Shown here one piece after another: positions 12,877 to 22,990 of a DNA stretch of 64,000 nt. The position numbers and the translations under genes were made by a program. Source of the stretch: Leptodactylus fallax (taxonomy: Eukaryota; Chordata; Amphibia; Anura; Leptodactylidae). Each line of letters begins with the position of its first letter. Positions within the stretch are counted from its first letter, which is position 1. Under the pieces are notes generated by a model. That model saw only the letters and a program-made list of their open reading frames with translations, had not been told where the DNA came from and searched no databases. The stretch covers positions 10,710,501 to 10,774,500 of the forward strand of contig CAMRHE010000021.1 of assembly GCA_947044405.1 (NCBI GenBank), written 5' to 3'.

Positions 12877-14379
12877 CAGTGCCTTGCGAAAGTATTTGGA
12901 TATTTTAAACTTTTGTAAAAAATAAAAAACTGAAAAGTGGGGCGTGCAATATTATTCGGCCTCCTTCAGTTAATACTTTGTAGCGCCACCTTTTGCTGCG
13001 ATTACAGCTGCAAGTCGCTTGGGGTATGCCTCTATCAGTTTTGCACATTGAGAGACTGAAATTCTTGCCCATTCTTCCTTGGAAAACAGCTCGAGCTCAG
13101 TGAGGTTGGATGGAGAGCGTTTGTGAACAGCAGTTTTCAGCTCTTTCCACAGATTCTCCTTTGGATTCAGGTCTGGACTTTGACTTGGCCATTCTAACAC
13201 CTGGATACGTTTATTTGTGAACCATTCCATTGTAGATTTTGCTTTATGTTTGGGATCATTGTCTTGTTGGAAGATAAATCTCCGTCCCAGTCTCAGGTCT
13301 TTTGCAGACTCCAACAGGTTCTCTTCCAGAATGGTCCTGTATTTGGCTCCATCCATCTTCCCATCAATTTTAACCATCTTCCCTGTCCCTGCTGAAGAAA
13401 AACAGGCCCAAACCATGATGCTGCCACCACCATGTTTGACAGTGGGGATGGTGTGTTCAGGGTGATGAGCTGTGTTGCTTTAACGCCAAACATATCATTT
13501 TGCATTGTGGCCAAAAAGTTCGATTTTGGTTTCATCTGACCAGAGCACTTTCTTCCACATGTTTGGTGTGTCTCCCAGGTCCCTTGTGGCAAACTTTAAA
13601 TGAGACTTTTTATGGATATCTTTGAGAAATGGCTTTCTTCTTGCCACTCTTCCATAAAGGCCAGATTTGTGCAGTGTACGACTGATTGTTGTCCTATGGA
13701 CAGACTCTTCCACCTCAGCTGTAGATCTCTGAAGTTCATCCAGAGTGATCATGGGCCTCTTGGCTGCATCTCTGATCAGTCTTCTCCTTGTTTGAAATGA
13801 AAGTTTAGAGGGACGGCCGGGTCTTGGTAGATTTGCAGTGTTCTGATACTCCTTCCATTTCAATATGATCGCTTGCACAGTGCTCCTTGGGATGTTTAAA
13901 GTTTGGGAAATCTTTTTGTATCCAAATCCAGCTTTAAACTTCTCCACAACAGTATCACGGACCTGCCTGGTGTGTTCCTTGGTCTTCATGATGCTCTCTG
14001 CGCTTTAAACAGAACCCTGAGACTATCACAGAGCAGGTGCATTTATACGGAGACTTGATTACACACAGGTGGATTATATTTATCATCATCAGTCATTTAG
14101 GACAACATTGGATCATTCAGAGTTCCTTACTGAACTTCTGGAGTGAGTTTGCTGCACTGAAAGTAAAGGGGCCGAATAATATTGCACGCCCCACTTTTCA
14201 GTTTTTTATTTTTTACAAAAGTTTAAAATAATCAATAAATTTCGTTCCACTTCACCATTGTGTCCCACTTGTTGATTCTTCAAAAAAAAATTAAAATTTT
14301 ATATCTTTATGTTTGAAGCCTGAAATGTGGCAAAAGGTTGAAAAGTTCAAGGGGACCGAATACTTTTTGCAAGGCACTG
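12877..14379 (-). mobile_element. Tc1-like DNA transposon, family A copy 2
   Basis: The ends CAGTGCCTTGCGAAAGTATT and GCAAGGCACTG are flanked by TA at 12875-12876 and 14380-14381. Length is 1,503 bp. It is shorter than copy 1 because about 130 bp is missing from the left inverted repeat: the outer motif jumps straight to TGGATATTTTAAACTTTTGT. The right repeat is full length. It contains a minus-strand transposase with two stops. Confidence 0.95.
12970..13989 (-). pseudogene. Tc1-like transposase, two nonsense codons (family A copy 2)
   Basis: The frame is 340 codons from ATG at 13989 to TAA at 12970, colinear with the intact copy at 54205-55224. In-frame stops occur at about 13495 (CGA to TGA after FGHNAK, a CpG-type transition) and at about 13483 (AAA to TAA four codons later). 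The three catalytic motifs ([33 protein letters not shown]) are still encoded. In the last, lysine replaces the isoleucine next to the catalytic glutamate. No frameshift is seen. It is dead for self-mobilisation. It is otherwise close in sequence to the intact copy, so the family has been active recently. Confidence 0.92.
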
Positions 14380-14622
14380 TAGGTCATCAGGATCAAATCG
14401 GTTGGGGTCTGACACCCGAACCTCGTCCTGACCAGGAAGCCATATACTAGACATATGGCTGGAAGCATCCCTGCTCCTATTCCAAGTGCTACTACTACAG
14501 TGTACTGAGCTGTGAACACTGTATATAGCTGTGTTGTACTCTGACTGATCTGGTACTGATGACCTAACTGTGGATAGGTTATCAGTATCAAATAGCTTCA
14601 AGTTCTGGACAACTAAGATGAG

Positions 14623-15048
14623 CTAACATCACTGTTGTTTTTCTGTTTCTTTATATGATCTGAAAAATGGAAAACTAGACTAGACTAGAATAGACACCTA
14701 GAGTTCACTATTTGGTAATTTGAGACATATAACAGTTTATTACATAGTAAAATGCCTATTGGATACCATACCAGCTGCATGTGTCATGTATGACAATATG
14801 TTGGTGATAGGCCATCCAAATTTAAAGGGGTTGACCACTTTTAGACCAATATTGAGAGGCAAATGTTATTGTTTGTATAATAAAAAAAGATATACAATTT
14901 TCCAATATACTTTCTGTATCTATTCCTCACAGTTTTCTAGATCTCTGCTTTCTGTCATTCATTCTGTTACTTCTAGTGGATAAAATTCTGACCATGGTTA
15001 TGTGATTTACAGTCCATGGTCTTGTGATGGATATACAGGTGCACTGGT
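14623..15048. other. Unclassified repeat-like DNA
   Basis: No gene. The part at about 14815-14990 (AAAGGGGTTGACCACTTTTA and an ACAATTTTCCAATATACTTT motif) has the look of an interspersed repeat, but I see neither ends nor a second copy in this window. Confidence 0.4.
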
Positions 15049-15053
15049 GGTCC

Positions 15054-15376
15054 TGTTGGAATAATGTTTATTATTGCCTGTATTGCAACAACTACTGTTT
15101 ATATGTTTATAACTGCATAAGCTTCTGTCTCTAGGCATAGTGTTAAGTTGTTAATAAAGTTCTGTTAAAAAGGTGGGGGCTAGAGTAACAAAACCAGGAA
15201 GTTCCTCTCTCTCTGTTTCTCTTTTTGTAGCTACAGCACAGAGCAGAGCACATGGAGCTCACAGACAAGTAGCTGAGATCATAAATTACAGAATACAGTG
15301 TATTATTCTTGTTCCTCAATAAATATCTGTTTACTGTTGAATGCCTGGACAGTCAAAGATTAATCCGCTGCCAACA
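15054..15376 (+). repeat. Copia 5' LTR
   Basis: A 323-bp TG...CA repeat. Candidate polyadenylation signals are AATAAA at about 15153 and 15318. The 5' end carries the inverted TGTTG/CAACA ends usual for this group. Confidence 0.95.
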
Positions 15377-15391
15377 GGTTATGGGCCCAGA
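15377..15391 (+). promoter_or_regulatory. Primer-binding site, half initiator-tRNA-Met type
   Basis: Immediately after the LTR the sequence reads GGTTATGGGCCCAG. It is complementary to the anticodon stem-loop of initiator tRNA-Met rather than to its 3' CCA end. Drosophila copia and relatives prime reverse transcription from such an internally cleaved tRNA half. Position and match both support the call. Confidence 0.85.
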
Positions 15392-15434
15392 TACCCAGAG
15401 ACACAGAAAGAAAAGAAAAACAACAGTGTCCAAG

Positions 15435-15575
15435 ATGGCCACCAGCAGCAACTCTATGAAGTTCACAGTGCCAAACCTGAATAATCAGAACTATCAATCC
15501 TGGAGATTCAAGATAAAGATGCTGCTGATAAGAGAAGGTACGTGGAAATACACACAGGAGTCTAAACCTGACTAA
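15435..15575 (+). pseudogene. Copia gag N-terminal remnant
   Basis: ATG at 15435 opens a short frame beginning MATSSNSMKFTVPNLNNQNY and continuing YQSWRFKIKMLL. This is the characteristic start of Copia gag, where a 'L..NY..W...M..LL' block opens the gag domain. It stops after about 47 codons at the edge of the internal deletion. The rest of gag, including any zinc knuckle, is absent. Confidence 0.8.
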
Positions 15576-15603
15576 AGTTTTATGACATCATACCAGTAGT
15601 CTA

Positions 15604-17337
15604 GTGAAGCAACTACAACCTAAGTCACAGTTACAACATGAAAAAGAGAAAGATGTAGAAGTTTGGTTAGATTCTTCAACCATTGAAGAAGCAATGGAAA
15701 CATCAAGTGAACCTGAAATAAGAAGATCATCAAGATCAAACAAGGGTATACCAGCTCAGCGTCTATCCTACATTGCTAAATCACTACCCGAACTAGAGCC
15801 ACAGTCATGGGATGAGATGCAACCACTACCTGCCTATGAAAAAAAGAAGTGGATTAATGCTGCTAATGAGGAAATTAAATCGCTTCATCAACTTCAAACC
15901 TGGAAACTCACCAAACTGCCACAAGGCAAGAAAGCAATAAAGTGTAAGTGGGTGTTTAAGACCAAATATGACTCTGAAAGCAAAGTTCACAGATTTAAAG
16001 CAAGATTAGTTGCAAAAGGATATTCTCAGAAATATGGTGAAGATTATGATGCTACATTTTCTCCAGTTTCTAAGCAGACCACGTTTAGGACTGTATTAGC
16101 TGTATCTACTATACAAAGGATGTCTGTCAGACATTTGGATATCAAAACTGCCTTTCTAAATGGTGACATTGAGGAGGATTTGTACATGACTCAACCTGAG
16201 GGTTATATCAGAAAAGTTGAAGAAAACCTTGTTTGTAAACTACAAAAATCTCTCTATGATCTTAAGCAATCGACAAAAGCATGGAATACCAAAATAAACA
16301 AAGTCTTATTGGAAGAAGGATTTAAGAGAGGTCAAGCAGACTCATGCCTATACATAAAGTGTACAGATGGAAAGTGGATGTTTATTCTCTTATATGTAGA
16401 TGATGTGATTGTCGTACATGAAGAAGAAACAGAAATTGCAAAAATGACTGAAAATCTGAATCAGCAATTTGAAACAAAAGACCTTAGAATTGTTACATAT
16501 TATTTAGGCATCCAGATCCAGAGAGAAAAAGATGGAAGTTTTCTTCTAAACCAAAGTGCAAAAATCAACTCAATCCTCAACCAGTTTGGAATGTCAGAAG
16601 CAAAAGGTTTATCAACCCCAATGGAGTCATCCTACCTAAGATTGGAAGGAGAAGATGATCTGTTACCAAACAATGAGAAATACAGACAGGTAGTGGGGGC
16701 ACTTCTATACATAACAACTATGAATCGACCAGATATCACAGCAGCAGTGGGTATTCTCTGCAGACATGTGGAAAAACTGCGCCAAAGAGACTGGAATGCT
16801 GTTAAGAGAGTTCTCCGATATTTGAAAGAAATTCAAGACATAAGTTTAAGAATGTCTTCAACAGGAGATCTAAAACTCACAGGCTATGTGGATGCAGACT
16901 GGGCTAGTGATTCAAGTGATCGTAAGTCAACAAGTGGGTACTTGTTCAAGCTTGGAGAAAGTTCTCTCTCTTGGTCCAGCAGAAAACAGGTATCTGTTGC
17001 CTTATCTACAGAAGCAGAATATGTGTCTGCGGCCTACGCAAGTAAAGAGATCATTTGGCTAAACCAGTTGTTAAAGGATCTTGGCAAGCCGTCAACTCAG
17101 CCAACGACGATGTATGAAGATAACCAAGGATGCATTAAACTTGCAAGCAGTGAAAAGATCAATGCAAGAACCAAGCACATCGATGTTAAACATCACCACC
17201 TGCGTGATTTGATAGAACATGGTATCATCAAATTTGTTTATTGCGAAACTGACAAGATGGTGGCTGATATTATGACAAAGCCATTGCCAAGAACCAAGTT
17301 CGAAGAGTTCAGAACCTCAAAGGGACTAACTAGATAA
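15604..17337 (+). CDS. Copia pol 3' half: reverse transcriptase and RNase H (partial)
   Basis: A 577-aa open frame. Residues 38-60 (RRSSRSNKGIPAQRL) match the linker between integrase and RT in Copia polyproteins. The RT domain covers about 95-340, with HLDIKTAFLNGDIEEDLYM, the catalytic LYVDDVIV at 263-270 and the YYLGIQI block at 299. RNase H follows at about 425-560, with YVDADWASD, STEAEY and EDNQG carrying its acidic residues, and ends ...DIMTKPLPR. Integrase and protease, which normally precede RT, are missing, so the first ATG at 15604 is probably not a native start. The frame is open for its whole length, in keeping with the young LTRs. In complete elements these domains copy the RNA into DNA in the cytoplasm. 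Confidence 0.9.
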   Translation: MKQLQPKSQLQHEKEKDVEVWLDSSTIEEAMETSSEPEIRRSSRSNKGIPAQRLSYIAKSLPELEPQSWDEMQPLPAYEKKKWINAANEEIKSLHQLQTWKLTKLPQGKKAIKCKWVFKTKYDSESKVHRFKARLVAKGYSQKYGEDYDATFSPVSKQTTFRTVLAVSTIQRMSVRHLDIKTAFLNGDIEEDLYMTQPEGYIRKVEENLVCKLQKSLYDLKQSTKAWNTKINKVLLEEGFKRGQADSCLYIKCTDGKWMFILLYVDDVIVVHEEETEIAKMTENLNQQFETKDLRIVTYYLGIQIQREKDGSFLLNQSAKINSILNQFGMSEAKGLSTPMESSYLRLEGEDDLLPNNEKYRQVVGALLYITTMNRPDITAAVGILCRHVEKLRQRDWNAVKRVLRYLKEIQDISLRMSSTGDLKLTGYVDADWASDSSDRKSTSGYLFKLGESSLSWSSRKQVSVALSTEAEYVSAAYASKEIIWLNQLLKDLGKPSTQPTTMYEDNQGCIKLASSEKINARTKHIDVKHHHLRDLIEHGIIKFVYCETDKMVADIMTKPLPRTKFEEFRTSKGLTR

Positions 17338-17343
17338 GTAGTT

Positions 17344-17355
17344 GATGAGTGGGGG
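17344..17355 (+). promoter_or_regulatory. Copia polypurine tract
   Basis: GATGAGTGGGGG lies directly before the 3' LTR start at 17356 and is the expected plus-strand primer site. Confidence 0.7.
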
Positions 17356-17678
17356 TGTTGGAATAATGTTTATTATTGCCTGTAGTGCAACAACTACTGT
17401 TTATATGTTTATAACTGCATAAGCTTCTGTCTCTAGGCATAGTGTTAAGTTGTTAATAAAGTTCTGTTAAAAAGGTGGGGGCTAGAGTAACAAAACCAGG
17501 AAGTTCCTCTCTCTCTGTTTCTCTTTTTGTAGCTACAGCACAGAGCAGAGCACATGGAGCTCACAGACAAGTAGCTGAGATCATAAATTACAGAATACAG
17601 TGTATTATTCTTGTTCCTCAATAAATATCTGTTTACTGTTGAACGCCTGGAAAGTCAAAGATTAATCTGCTGCCACCA
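17356..17678 (+). repeat. Copia 3' LTR
   Basis: 323 bp, the same length as the 5' LTR, with a handful of substitutions near the 5' edge and the last 40 bases. It is followed by the GGTCC target duplication. Confidence 0.95.
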
Positions 17679-17715
17679 GGTCCAGCGGGGTGCCCTAGTG
17701 TATGCAGTCACAAGA

Positions 17716-18002
17716 TGGGAATCCAGCAAGTCAAAACAGTGGTGTACGCTGATGACCTGCTGCTTTCTGTTACTCAGCCTCATATTCCTTCCCGTCCATC
17801 TTGAACGAGTTCTGACGATTCGGTTACGTGAGCAATTGTAAGGTCAACCTTTCTAAAAAGCAGGCCCTAAATATCACCCTACCGCCAACAGAAATTGCAA
17901 ATTTAGCCTCCCAATTCCCTTTCAAATGGCAGCCCCATTCGATTAAGTACTTGGGGATACATACAGATCCCCTCCAACTCCACAATTTCCATTGTAACAC
18001 CA
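17716..18002 (+). pseudogene. L1/Tx1-type LINE reverse-transcriptase fragment
   Basis: The first frame reads IQQVKTVVYADDLLLSVTQP, with the YADD catalytic centre of an RT followed by the 'LLL' typical of the L1/Tx1 group. After a frameshift near 17790-17830 the reading continues in another frame as NCKVNLSKKQALNITLPP and then SIKYLGIHTDPLQ, the block that follows YADD in these LINEs. Both flanks are lost: a Copia insertion lies just upstream and a Penelope-like fragment begins at about 18003. It is a dead remnant of under 300 bp. Confidence 0.75.
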
Positions 18003-19704
18003 GGAAGGTGTGTCTGGGTATCCGGTGTGTACTTCCAATATCAGGGCGTACAAGGGTGTCTCTTATATTCTTGTCTCTTTTGTAACATGTTAATGGAGGA
18101 TTCTTAAATTCTTCTGTATTCGGAAATGCTCGTTGTAGCATAGGTCAATGTTTTCTCATAATGTGGTTAAGTTTAGGGGAGAATTGGTGACACTTTTGGA
18201 CAAAGGGGATCCGTTTAGTCCCCCTGTTGTCTCTCCTCCTAGGGTTGTCAGTGTTTATTGTCTGTGTTAATAGGTCAGTAGGATACCCTATTTCGATAAA
18301 TCGATCTGTCATTTCAGAGAGAGGTTGACGTTGAGTGTCAGGGTTTGAAACTATCCTTTTGGCATGTTGGGACTGAGAATTAGGGAGGGACTTCTTGGTA
18401 TTAGGTGGATGGTTACTTGTGTAAAATAGAAGGCTGTTTCTATCAGTGGGCTTGGTGTAAAAGTCAAAATTTATATTACCCTGTGTATCTTTCAGAACCC
18501 ATGTGTCCAAGAAATTCATGCGTTCTTGGTTGTGATGAATAGTAAATTGTAATTCTGGGGTAATGCTGTTATGGGTAGAATGAAATTGTAGAAGGGAGCC
18601 CAACGTGCCTGCCCATACGAAAAAGATGTTATCTATACTGTATTGCCACCCACATATCGAGTGGGTTTGAAAATTTATATTACAATAAATATGGTCATCT
18701 TTGAAGATGAACATAAAGATATTTGCACATGGAGGGGGGGGCACATTGCTGTACCTTGTATTTGCAAATAAAGTCCATCTCCAAAAAGGAAGTAGCTATT
18801 ATGGTGTATGATCTGTAGCCCAATACAGAATTGATGTTCCTCTCCTGTTCCTATCATGGTTGGTAAGAAATTTATACATTGCATTCATCCCTTTATGATG
18901 CTGTATAGAAGTATACAGGCTACAAACATCCCAGGTTACCAGGATGCTGTAGGTGGGCAAGGAGAAATGTCTCTCATGGAGATGATAAAATGGGATGTGG
19001 GGATGTGTCTAGTAGGAATGAAGTGGTAGTATGGACCAGGGGGTTAGTATCTTATCTAATAGGATAGCCTGGTGGGCTAGAATAGAATCTGTACCTGCTA
19101 CTATGGGACGTCCTGGTGGTTTGTGGAGTTGCTTGTGTATTTTAGTTAATATATAGAATACGGGAGTAATAGAGTGGTGATTAGTCAGAAAATACATAGT
19201 TTTGGAATCAATAATGCATTTAGGTAAATAATGTCCAAGTGTTGTTTGTATAGTGTGGGAGATAGTGGATAAGGGATTTCTGGTTAGTGGTGTGTATGTG
19301 GTAGTATCTTGTAGTTGTCTTTTAATCTCATCAATATAGTCATTCTTGTCCATTACCACTATGGCTCCCCCTTTGTCCGCAGGTTTAATTATAATATCAG
19401 GATTGGTTCTCAGTTCCTGTAGAGCCTGCTTTTCTTCATGTGTAATATTGTTGCGATATTTAAGATGACCCAGTGATATTTCATATAGTAGGTTTTTAAT
19501 GTCTCTTTGAACTAAGATAATAAATGCCTCCACCAGATGGTTACATCTAAGTGGGTTGAAGGAGCTTTTAGTTCTCAGTCCCAAATTGTTAATAGAAATA
19601 ATAGGAATTGTACTGTGGTTGTCCAAGGGGGGGCCTGGCGGGTTGTCATCAAAGTGGGCTTTAAGCCTTAAGAGATGGAAGAAGCGGTAGCAATCTTCCT
19701 CCAA
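18003..19704 (-). pseudogene. Penelope-like element reverse transcriptase, broken
   Basis: Minus-strand pieces in order from the 5' end. 19704-19009 carries a lead region with IIIKPADKGGAIVVMDKNDY and then FYILTKIHK..PPGRPIVAG. 18884-18145 continues in broken frames with the catalytic YSIDNIFFVWAG (normally Y.DD; here the second Asp is Asn) and MNFLDTWV...KPTDRNSLL. 18141 onward gives PPLTCYKRDKNIRDTLVRPD, the linker that normally leads to the GIY-YIG endonuclease. The 'KPADKGG', 'KIHK' and 'KPTDRNS' blocks are diagnostic of Penelope-like RTs. Several frameshifts and stops interrupt it, and the endonuclease is cut off at the junction with the LINE fragment near 18003. Confidence 0.85.
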
Positions 19705-19740
19705 TGTAAAAGTATTAAATTGCTACATAGGGCAGAAGGA

Positions 19741-20479
19741 TAATCCTTTGCTTAAGATCGACATTTGTGATGGGGACAATGTCTGTGATGATATATAAAC
19801 ACTGATTAAACATAAAAGGACTAGATATAGGCAAAACTCAATAAACTATGGATCTTTTTTTGGCTGGTTCCACACGGCAGTTTTGGCAGCAACTGCTGTC
19901 GTGCAATTGGAGATTGCCATGTCACTAGTGCAACTGAATGTGGTCACATTGCAACCTTTGATGATTCTGCAACTGCAACTCTGAGTCACAGTTGCTGAAA
20001 TGTGAGCCCATCCATTTGCAAGGTGACACCTCAACATGTGAAAGGAGTCACTGCTGAAATTGGCATGTAGCCCAAGCCTAAACTGTTACAATCTCCAATG
20101 TTTGAAAGACACTATATAAAGGTGTAGAATGTTTCAGATTTGAAATGCATTATATACAGTGAACTCAATCTATTTTCTGTACGTTTCTTTATTTTATTGA
20201 CGCATCCAAGCTTTACAGTCTAGTTTTTACATTATTGTTTTTCAATTTAGAAACATGTCAAGTCTGATTGATCGCTACTGCAAGCACCGTCTGATAAACA
20301 GATTTAAACAAATAGGCTTAAAAAAGAAAAACTTCTGTGATATATTGGATGTGCAATATTATAGACACTATATCTATATACAGCAAAATCCCAGTAATCC
20401 AATTTTCTGTGGTATGATCTTGGGCTAGATTATTTGATTATCTGGTCCATTGGGCCACAATGAAATGTGAAGACAATAT
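19741..20479. other. Non-coding DNA with a possible MITE
   Basis: No gene. The part at about 19860-20060 (GGTTCCACACGGCAGTTTTG with several TGCAACTGCAACT-type words) looks like a small MITE of the 'TTCACAC' type, but I cannot find its right end or target duplication. The rest is AT-rich and unrecognised. Confidence 0.4.
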
Positions 20480-21647
20480 CATAGTATCAGTGGTGAACCT
20501 AGCCTCTTTGCTGCCTGAGGCGGACTATAGAAAGACGCCCCCCCCCCCCCAAAAAAAAACAACAACTGAGTTTCCATGCTACTAGTTTAACACACTGTTA
20601 TCGTCGCACAATATACACAATACACAAAGTTATAAAACAGTTTTTAAGAATTCTTCTTCCTGTATTACTTCAGTATCAGATCAACAACACGGCATTAACA
20701 ATGACAATAACTTCACACATCTTCTGCTTGGTGGATGGACGAGCCCATGTGGCCCCCATTCTCTATAATAGGAGCCCCGCAGATAGCTGAGTACTGGACT
20801 TTGGGTATCTTTGGCACTCCCATTGAAGTGAATGAGAGCCCCGCGGGTTCGTCCATCCACCAAGTGACACACCTATATATATGGCTGCAGCCAGGCTGGA
20901 TTCCCACCTAGTGGGGGGAAAAACCCAATTCTCAGGCTCAGTGGGGGTCTCAGCAGACAGACCTCCATCACTCAGGTATTTATCCTCTATCATTTAGGTG
21001 AATACAGTGCAGTAACATTCTATGACTTACAGGTGACGTCTCTGACTAATCGGTCACATTTCCCTTCTCTTCCCTCTGGACCGCCATGACCACTTCTTCC
21101 AGCTGTGACTTGTCTCTGTAAAGGTTGCAACACAGACATCTTTGGCTCCTCACTTTTCCAGGCATCCAACCCACATTGTCCTCACGTACACACCCATCCT
21201 GCTGCTACCCCTATTATATAATATATGATATAACCCCCCATAATGAATAATACTCCCAAGTGCATCTTTATATTAATAATGTCCGTGTGTACCCTGTATA
21301 AATAGTGCCCCTTATTAATAATACCCCAGGTGTTAACTAATTAAAAGGTTTTCCAGGTCATTAATAAACTAATCAGTGGGGTTCAAAAACCCAGGACCCC
21401 CACTGATCAGCTGTTTGAATGGTACCTGTGTAAGCGCCGTGACCGCTTCTCTGTTTACATAGTGTATTTCATCTCATAGCGGCCATGTAATGTAATGTAA
21501 TGTAACTACAGCCTCGTCCTGTACATGTCTATGTGACAAGGCTACAATTACATCACACGGTCACTATAAACAGACAGCGTATAATATAAACAGGTGCCAT
21601 AGCCCATGTTTATAGCGCCCCATTTACACACACTATAAAGTTCCACA

Positions 21648-22246
21648 GCAGCCCCTGCACACAGTATTACACAGTGTTATGGCCCGCAGCGGCCCCTGCA
21701 CACTGGATTATGCCTCTCAGCGGCCCCTGCACACGGTATTATGCTCCATAGTGGCCCCTGCTCACGGTATTATGCCCCGCATTGGCCACTGCACACGGTA
21801 TTATGTTCCGCAGCAACTCCTGCACACAGTTTTATGCCCCATATTGGCCCCTGCACTGGTATTATGCTCCATAGTGGCCCCTACACTTGTATTATGCTCT
21901 ATAGTGGCCCCAGCACACGGTATTATGCTCCATAGTGACCCCTGCACTGGTATTATGCTCCAGAGTGGCCCCTGCACAGGGTATTATGCTCCATAGTGGC
22001 CCCTGCACAGGGTATTATGCTCCATAGTGGCCCCTGCACTGGTATCATCCTCCATAGTGGCCCTTGCACTGCTATTATGCTCCATAGCGGCCCCTGCACT
22101 TGTATTATGCTCTATAGTGGCCCCTGCACTCGGTATTATGCTCTATAGTGGCCCCTGCTCTTGTATTATGCTCCAGAGTGGCCCCTGCACAGGGTATTAT
22201 GCTCTACAGTGGTCCCTGCACAGGGTATTATGCCCCATAGTGGCCG
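21648..22246 (+). repeat. 31-bp minisatellite inside hAT composite
   Basis: About 19 tandem units of roughly 30-31 bp, typified by GGCCCCTGCACACGGTATTA then TGCTCCATAGT. Units vary at the CAC/TCA/AGG position. Apparent proteins rich in LCSIVAPAL or HSGPC are translations of the repeat. The same family, inverted and diverged, forms the array at 61105-61750. Confidence 0.92.
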
Positions 22247-22257
22247 ACCCATGAACT

Positions 22258-22318
22258 ATTATTATACTCTGGGGTCTTTTCAGACCCCAGAGTATAATGA
22301 TTGGAGACCCAGGGGAGA
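22258..22318. repeat. Hairpin module 'ACTCTGGGGTCT'
   Basis: TATACTCTGGGGTCT then TTTC then AGACCCCAGAGTATA forms a strong hairpin with a 4-nt loop. The same hairpin, with small changes, recurs at 22543-22582 and 61038-61078. Half copies occur at 49678-49695, 61830-61848 and 62088-62103. Confidence 0.85.
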
Positions 22319-22341
22319 ATACAAACATAAAAATCAGAGTT

Positions 22342-22495
22342 ACTTACCTATCCTGGACACCGGTGCACTCCTTGCAGCTTTCGGCCCTGTTTAATTGCGC
22401 ACACACGTCACGCGATCAGGCCGGTGACGCGACCTGATGACGTCACCACAGGCCTCAAGCCTGCTCGGAGTTACATCGGATCGCAGGAGGTGAGT
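22342..22495. promoter_or_regulatory. GC-rich module with CRE and outward splice-donor-like edges (copy 1)
   Basis: The left edge reads ACTTACCT (22342-22349), which on the minus strand is AGGTAAGT. The right edge reads AGGTGAGT (22488-22495) on the plus strand. Both are strong 5' splice-site consensus pointing out of the module. Between them are CpG-containing DNA and the palindrome TGACGTCA at 22438-22445, the consensus CREB/ATF site. The inverted copy at 61890-62044 keeps all three features. I infer a bidirectional promoter-plus-first-exon-like unit. Transcription itself is not shown by the sequence. Confidence 0.5.
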
Positions 22496-22542
22496 AACAC
22501 TGTTTTTTATGTTCCCTCACCAACCCTAGGCCTCTGATTATT

Positions 22543-22582
22543 ATACTCCGGGGTCTGAATAGACCCCGGAGTATAATAATAG
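22543..22582. repeat. Hairpin module, CpG variant
   Basis: TATACTCCGGGGTCT then GAAT then AGACCCCGGAGTATA, a 15-bp-arm hairpin. It is the CpG-containing version of the hairpin at 22258-22318, and the T/C difference suggests CpG decay in the other copy. Confidence 0.85.
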
Positions 22583-22605
22583 TAGTATTTGCGGCCCGCG
22601 GCCTA

Positions 22606-22762
22606 ACTTACCGATGCCCGCAGCCGCTCACAGCGGCATCCACTTCCCTTTCTGCGGCCCATAGCAGAAGGGGAAGCGGGGGCGGCCACGAGCAGACGCG
22701 GGGTAGGTAAATAAATAGGCCGTTACCTGCCGGGGATACTCCAACAGGTAACGGCCTATTTA
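22606..22762. repeat. GC-rich module and 16-bp hairpin
   Basis: Another outward-donor arrangement: ACTTACC at 22606-22612 and AGGTAA at 22705-22710 bracket a GC-rich piece. It has no TGACGTCA. Directly after comes a hairpin with arms AATAGGCCGTTACCTG and CAGGTAACGGCCTATT (about 22715-22760). Confidence 0.5.
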
Positions 22763-22783
22763 TATATATAAAAAAAAAGCTAT

Positions 22784-22990
22784 ACTCACCTGCGATGCCT
22801 TGTTGCAGCCGCCGCCGCCTTCTCCTCTTGTCCGCAACGTCTGTGTCTCAGCGTAGGCGGCGTGATGACGTCATTGTGTCGCCGCCTGCGCTGAGATGCG
22901 ACGTCTTGTAAACCAGTCCAGGACAGGCCGCGCTCAGCTCTGGTTTTTTTTTTTTTTTAAAGCGGCCTGTCCTGGGCTGGTTTACATTAA
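22784..22990. promoter_or_regulatory. GC-rich module with CRE and minus-strand splice-donor-like edge
   Basis: ACTCACCT at 22784-22791 (AGGTGAGT on the minus strand) opens a CpG-rich stretch with TGACGTCA at 22866-22873. The right part (GGCCTGTCCTGGGCTGGTTT) recurs inverted at about 60476-60545. I do not see a matching donor on the right edge. A regulatory role is inferred from motif content only. Confidence 0.4.

Larger units (their letters stand above)
12798..14622. mobile_element. MITE-like inverted repeat split by a Tc1 element
   Basis: The left part (12798-12874) contains TTGTCCAGGTTCTGAAGG and GATAATGATGACC. The right part (14382-14622) ends with the inverted counterpart, GATAACCTATCC-type sequence on the other strand and CTTCAAGTTCTGGACAACT. 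Both halves also carry AGGTCATCAG. This fits one palindromic element into which the Tc1 at 12877-14379 jumped at a TA. The outer target duplication is not clear. Confidence 0.55.
15049..17683 (+). mobile_element. Copia (Ty1/copia) LTR retrotransposon, internally deleted
   Basis: Two 323-bp LTRs (15054-15376 and 17356-17678) both start TGTTGGAATAATG and end ...GCTGCCA[AC]CA. They are flanked by a perfect 5-bp GGTCC duplication at 15049-15053 and 17679-17683. I count about five mismatches between the LTRs (~1.5%), so the insertion is young. The interior is only 1,979 bp. It has a primer-binding site, a short 5' piece of gag and then the 3' half of pol (reverse transcriptase and RNase H). Most of gag, protease and integrase are missing. 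It would depend on proteins from complete relatives. It interrupts repeat DNA just upstream of an L1/Tx1-type RT fragment. Confidence 0.95.
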
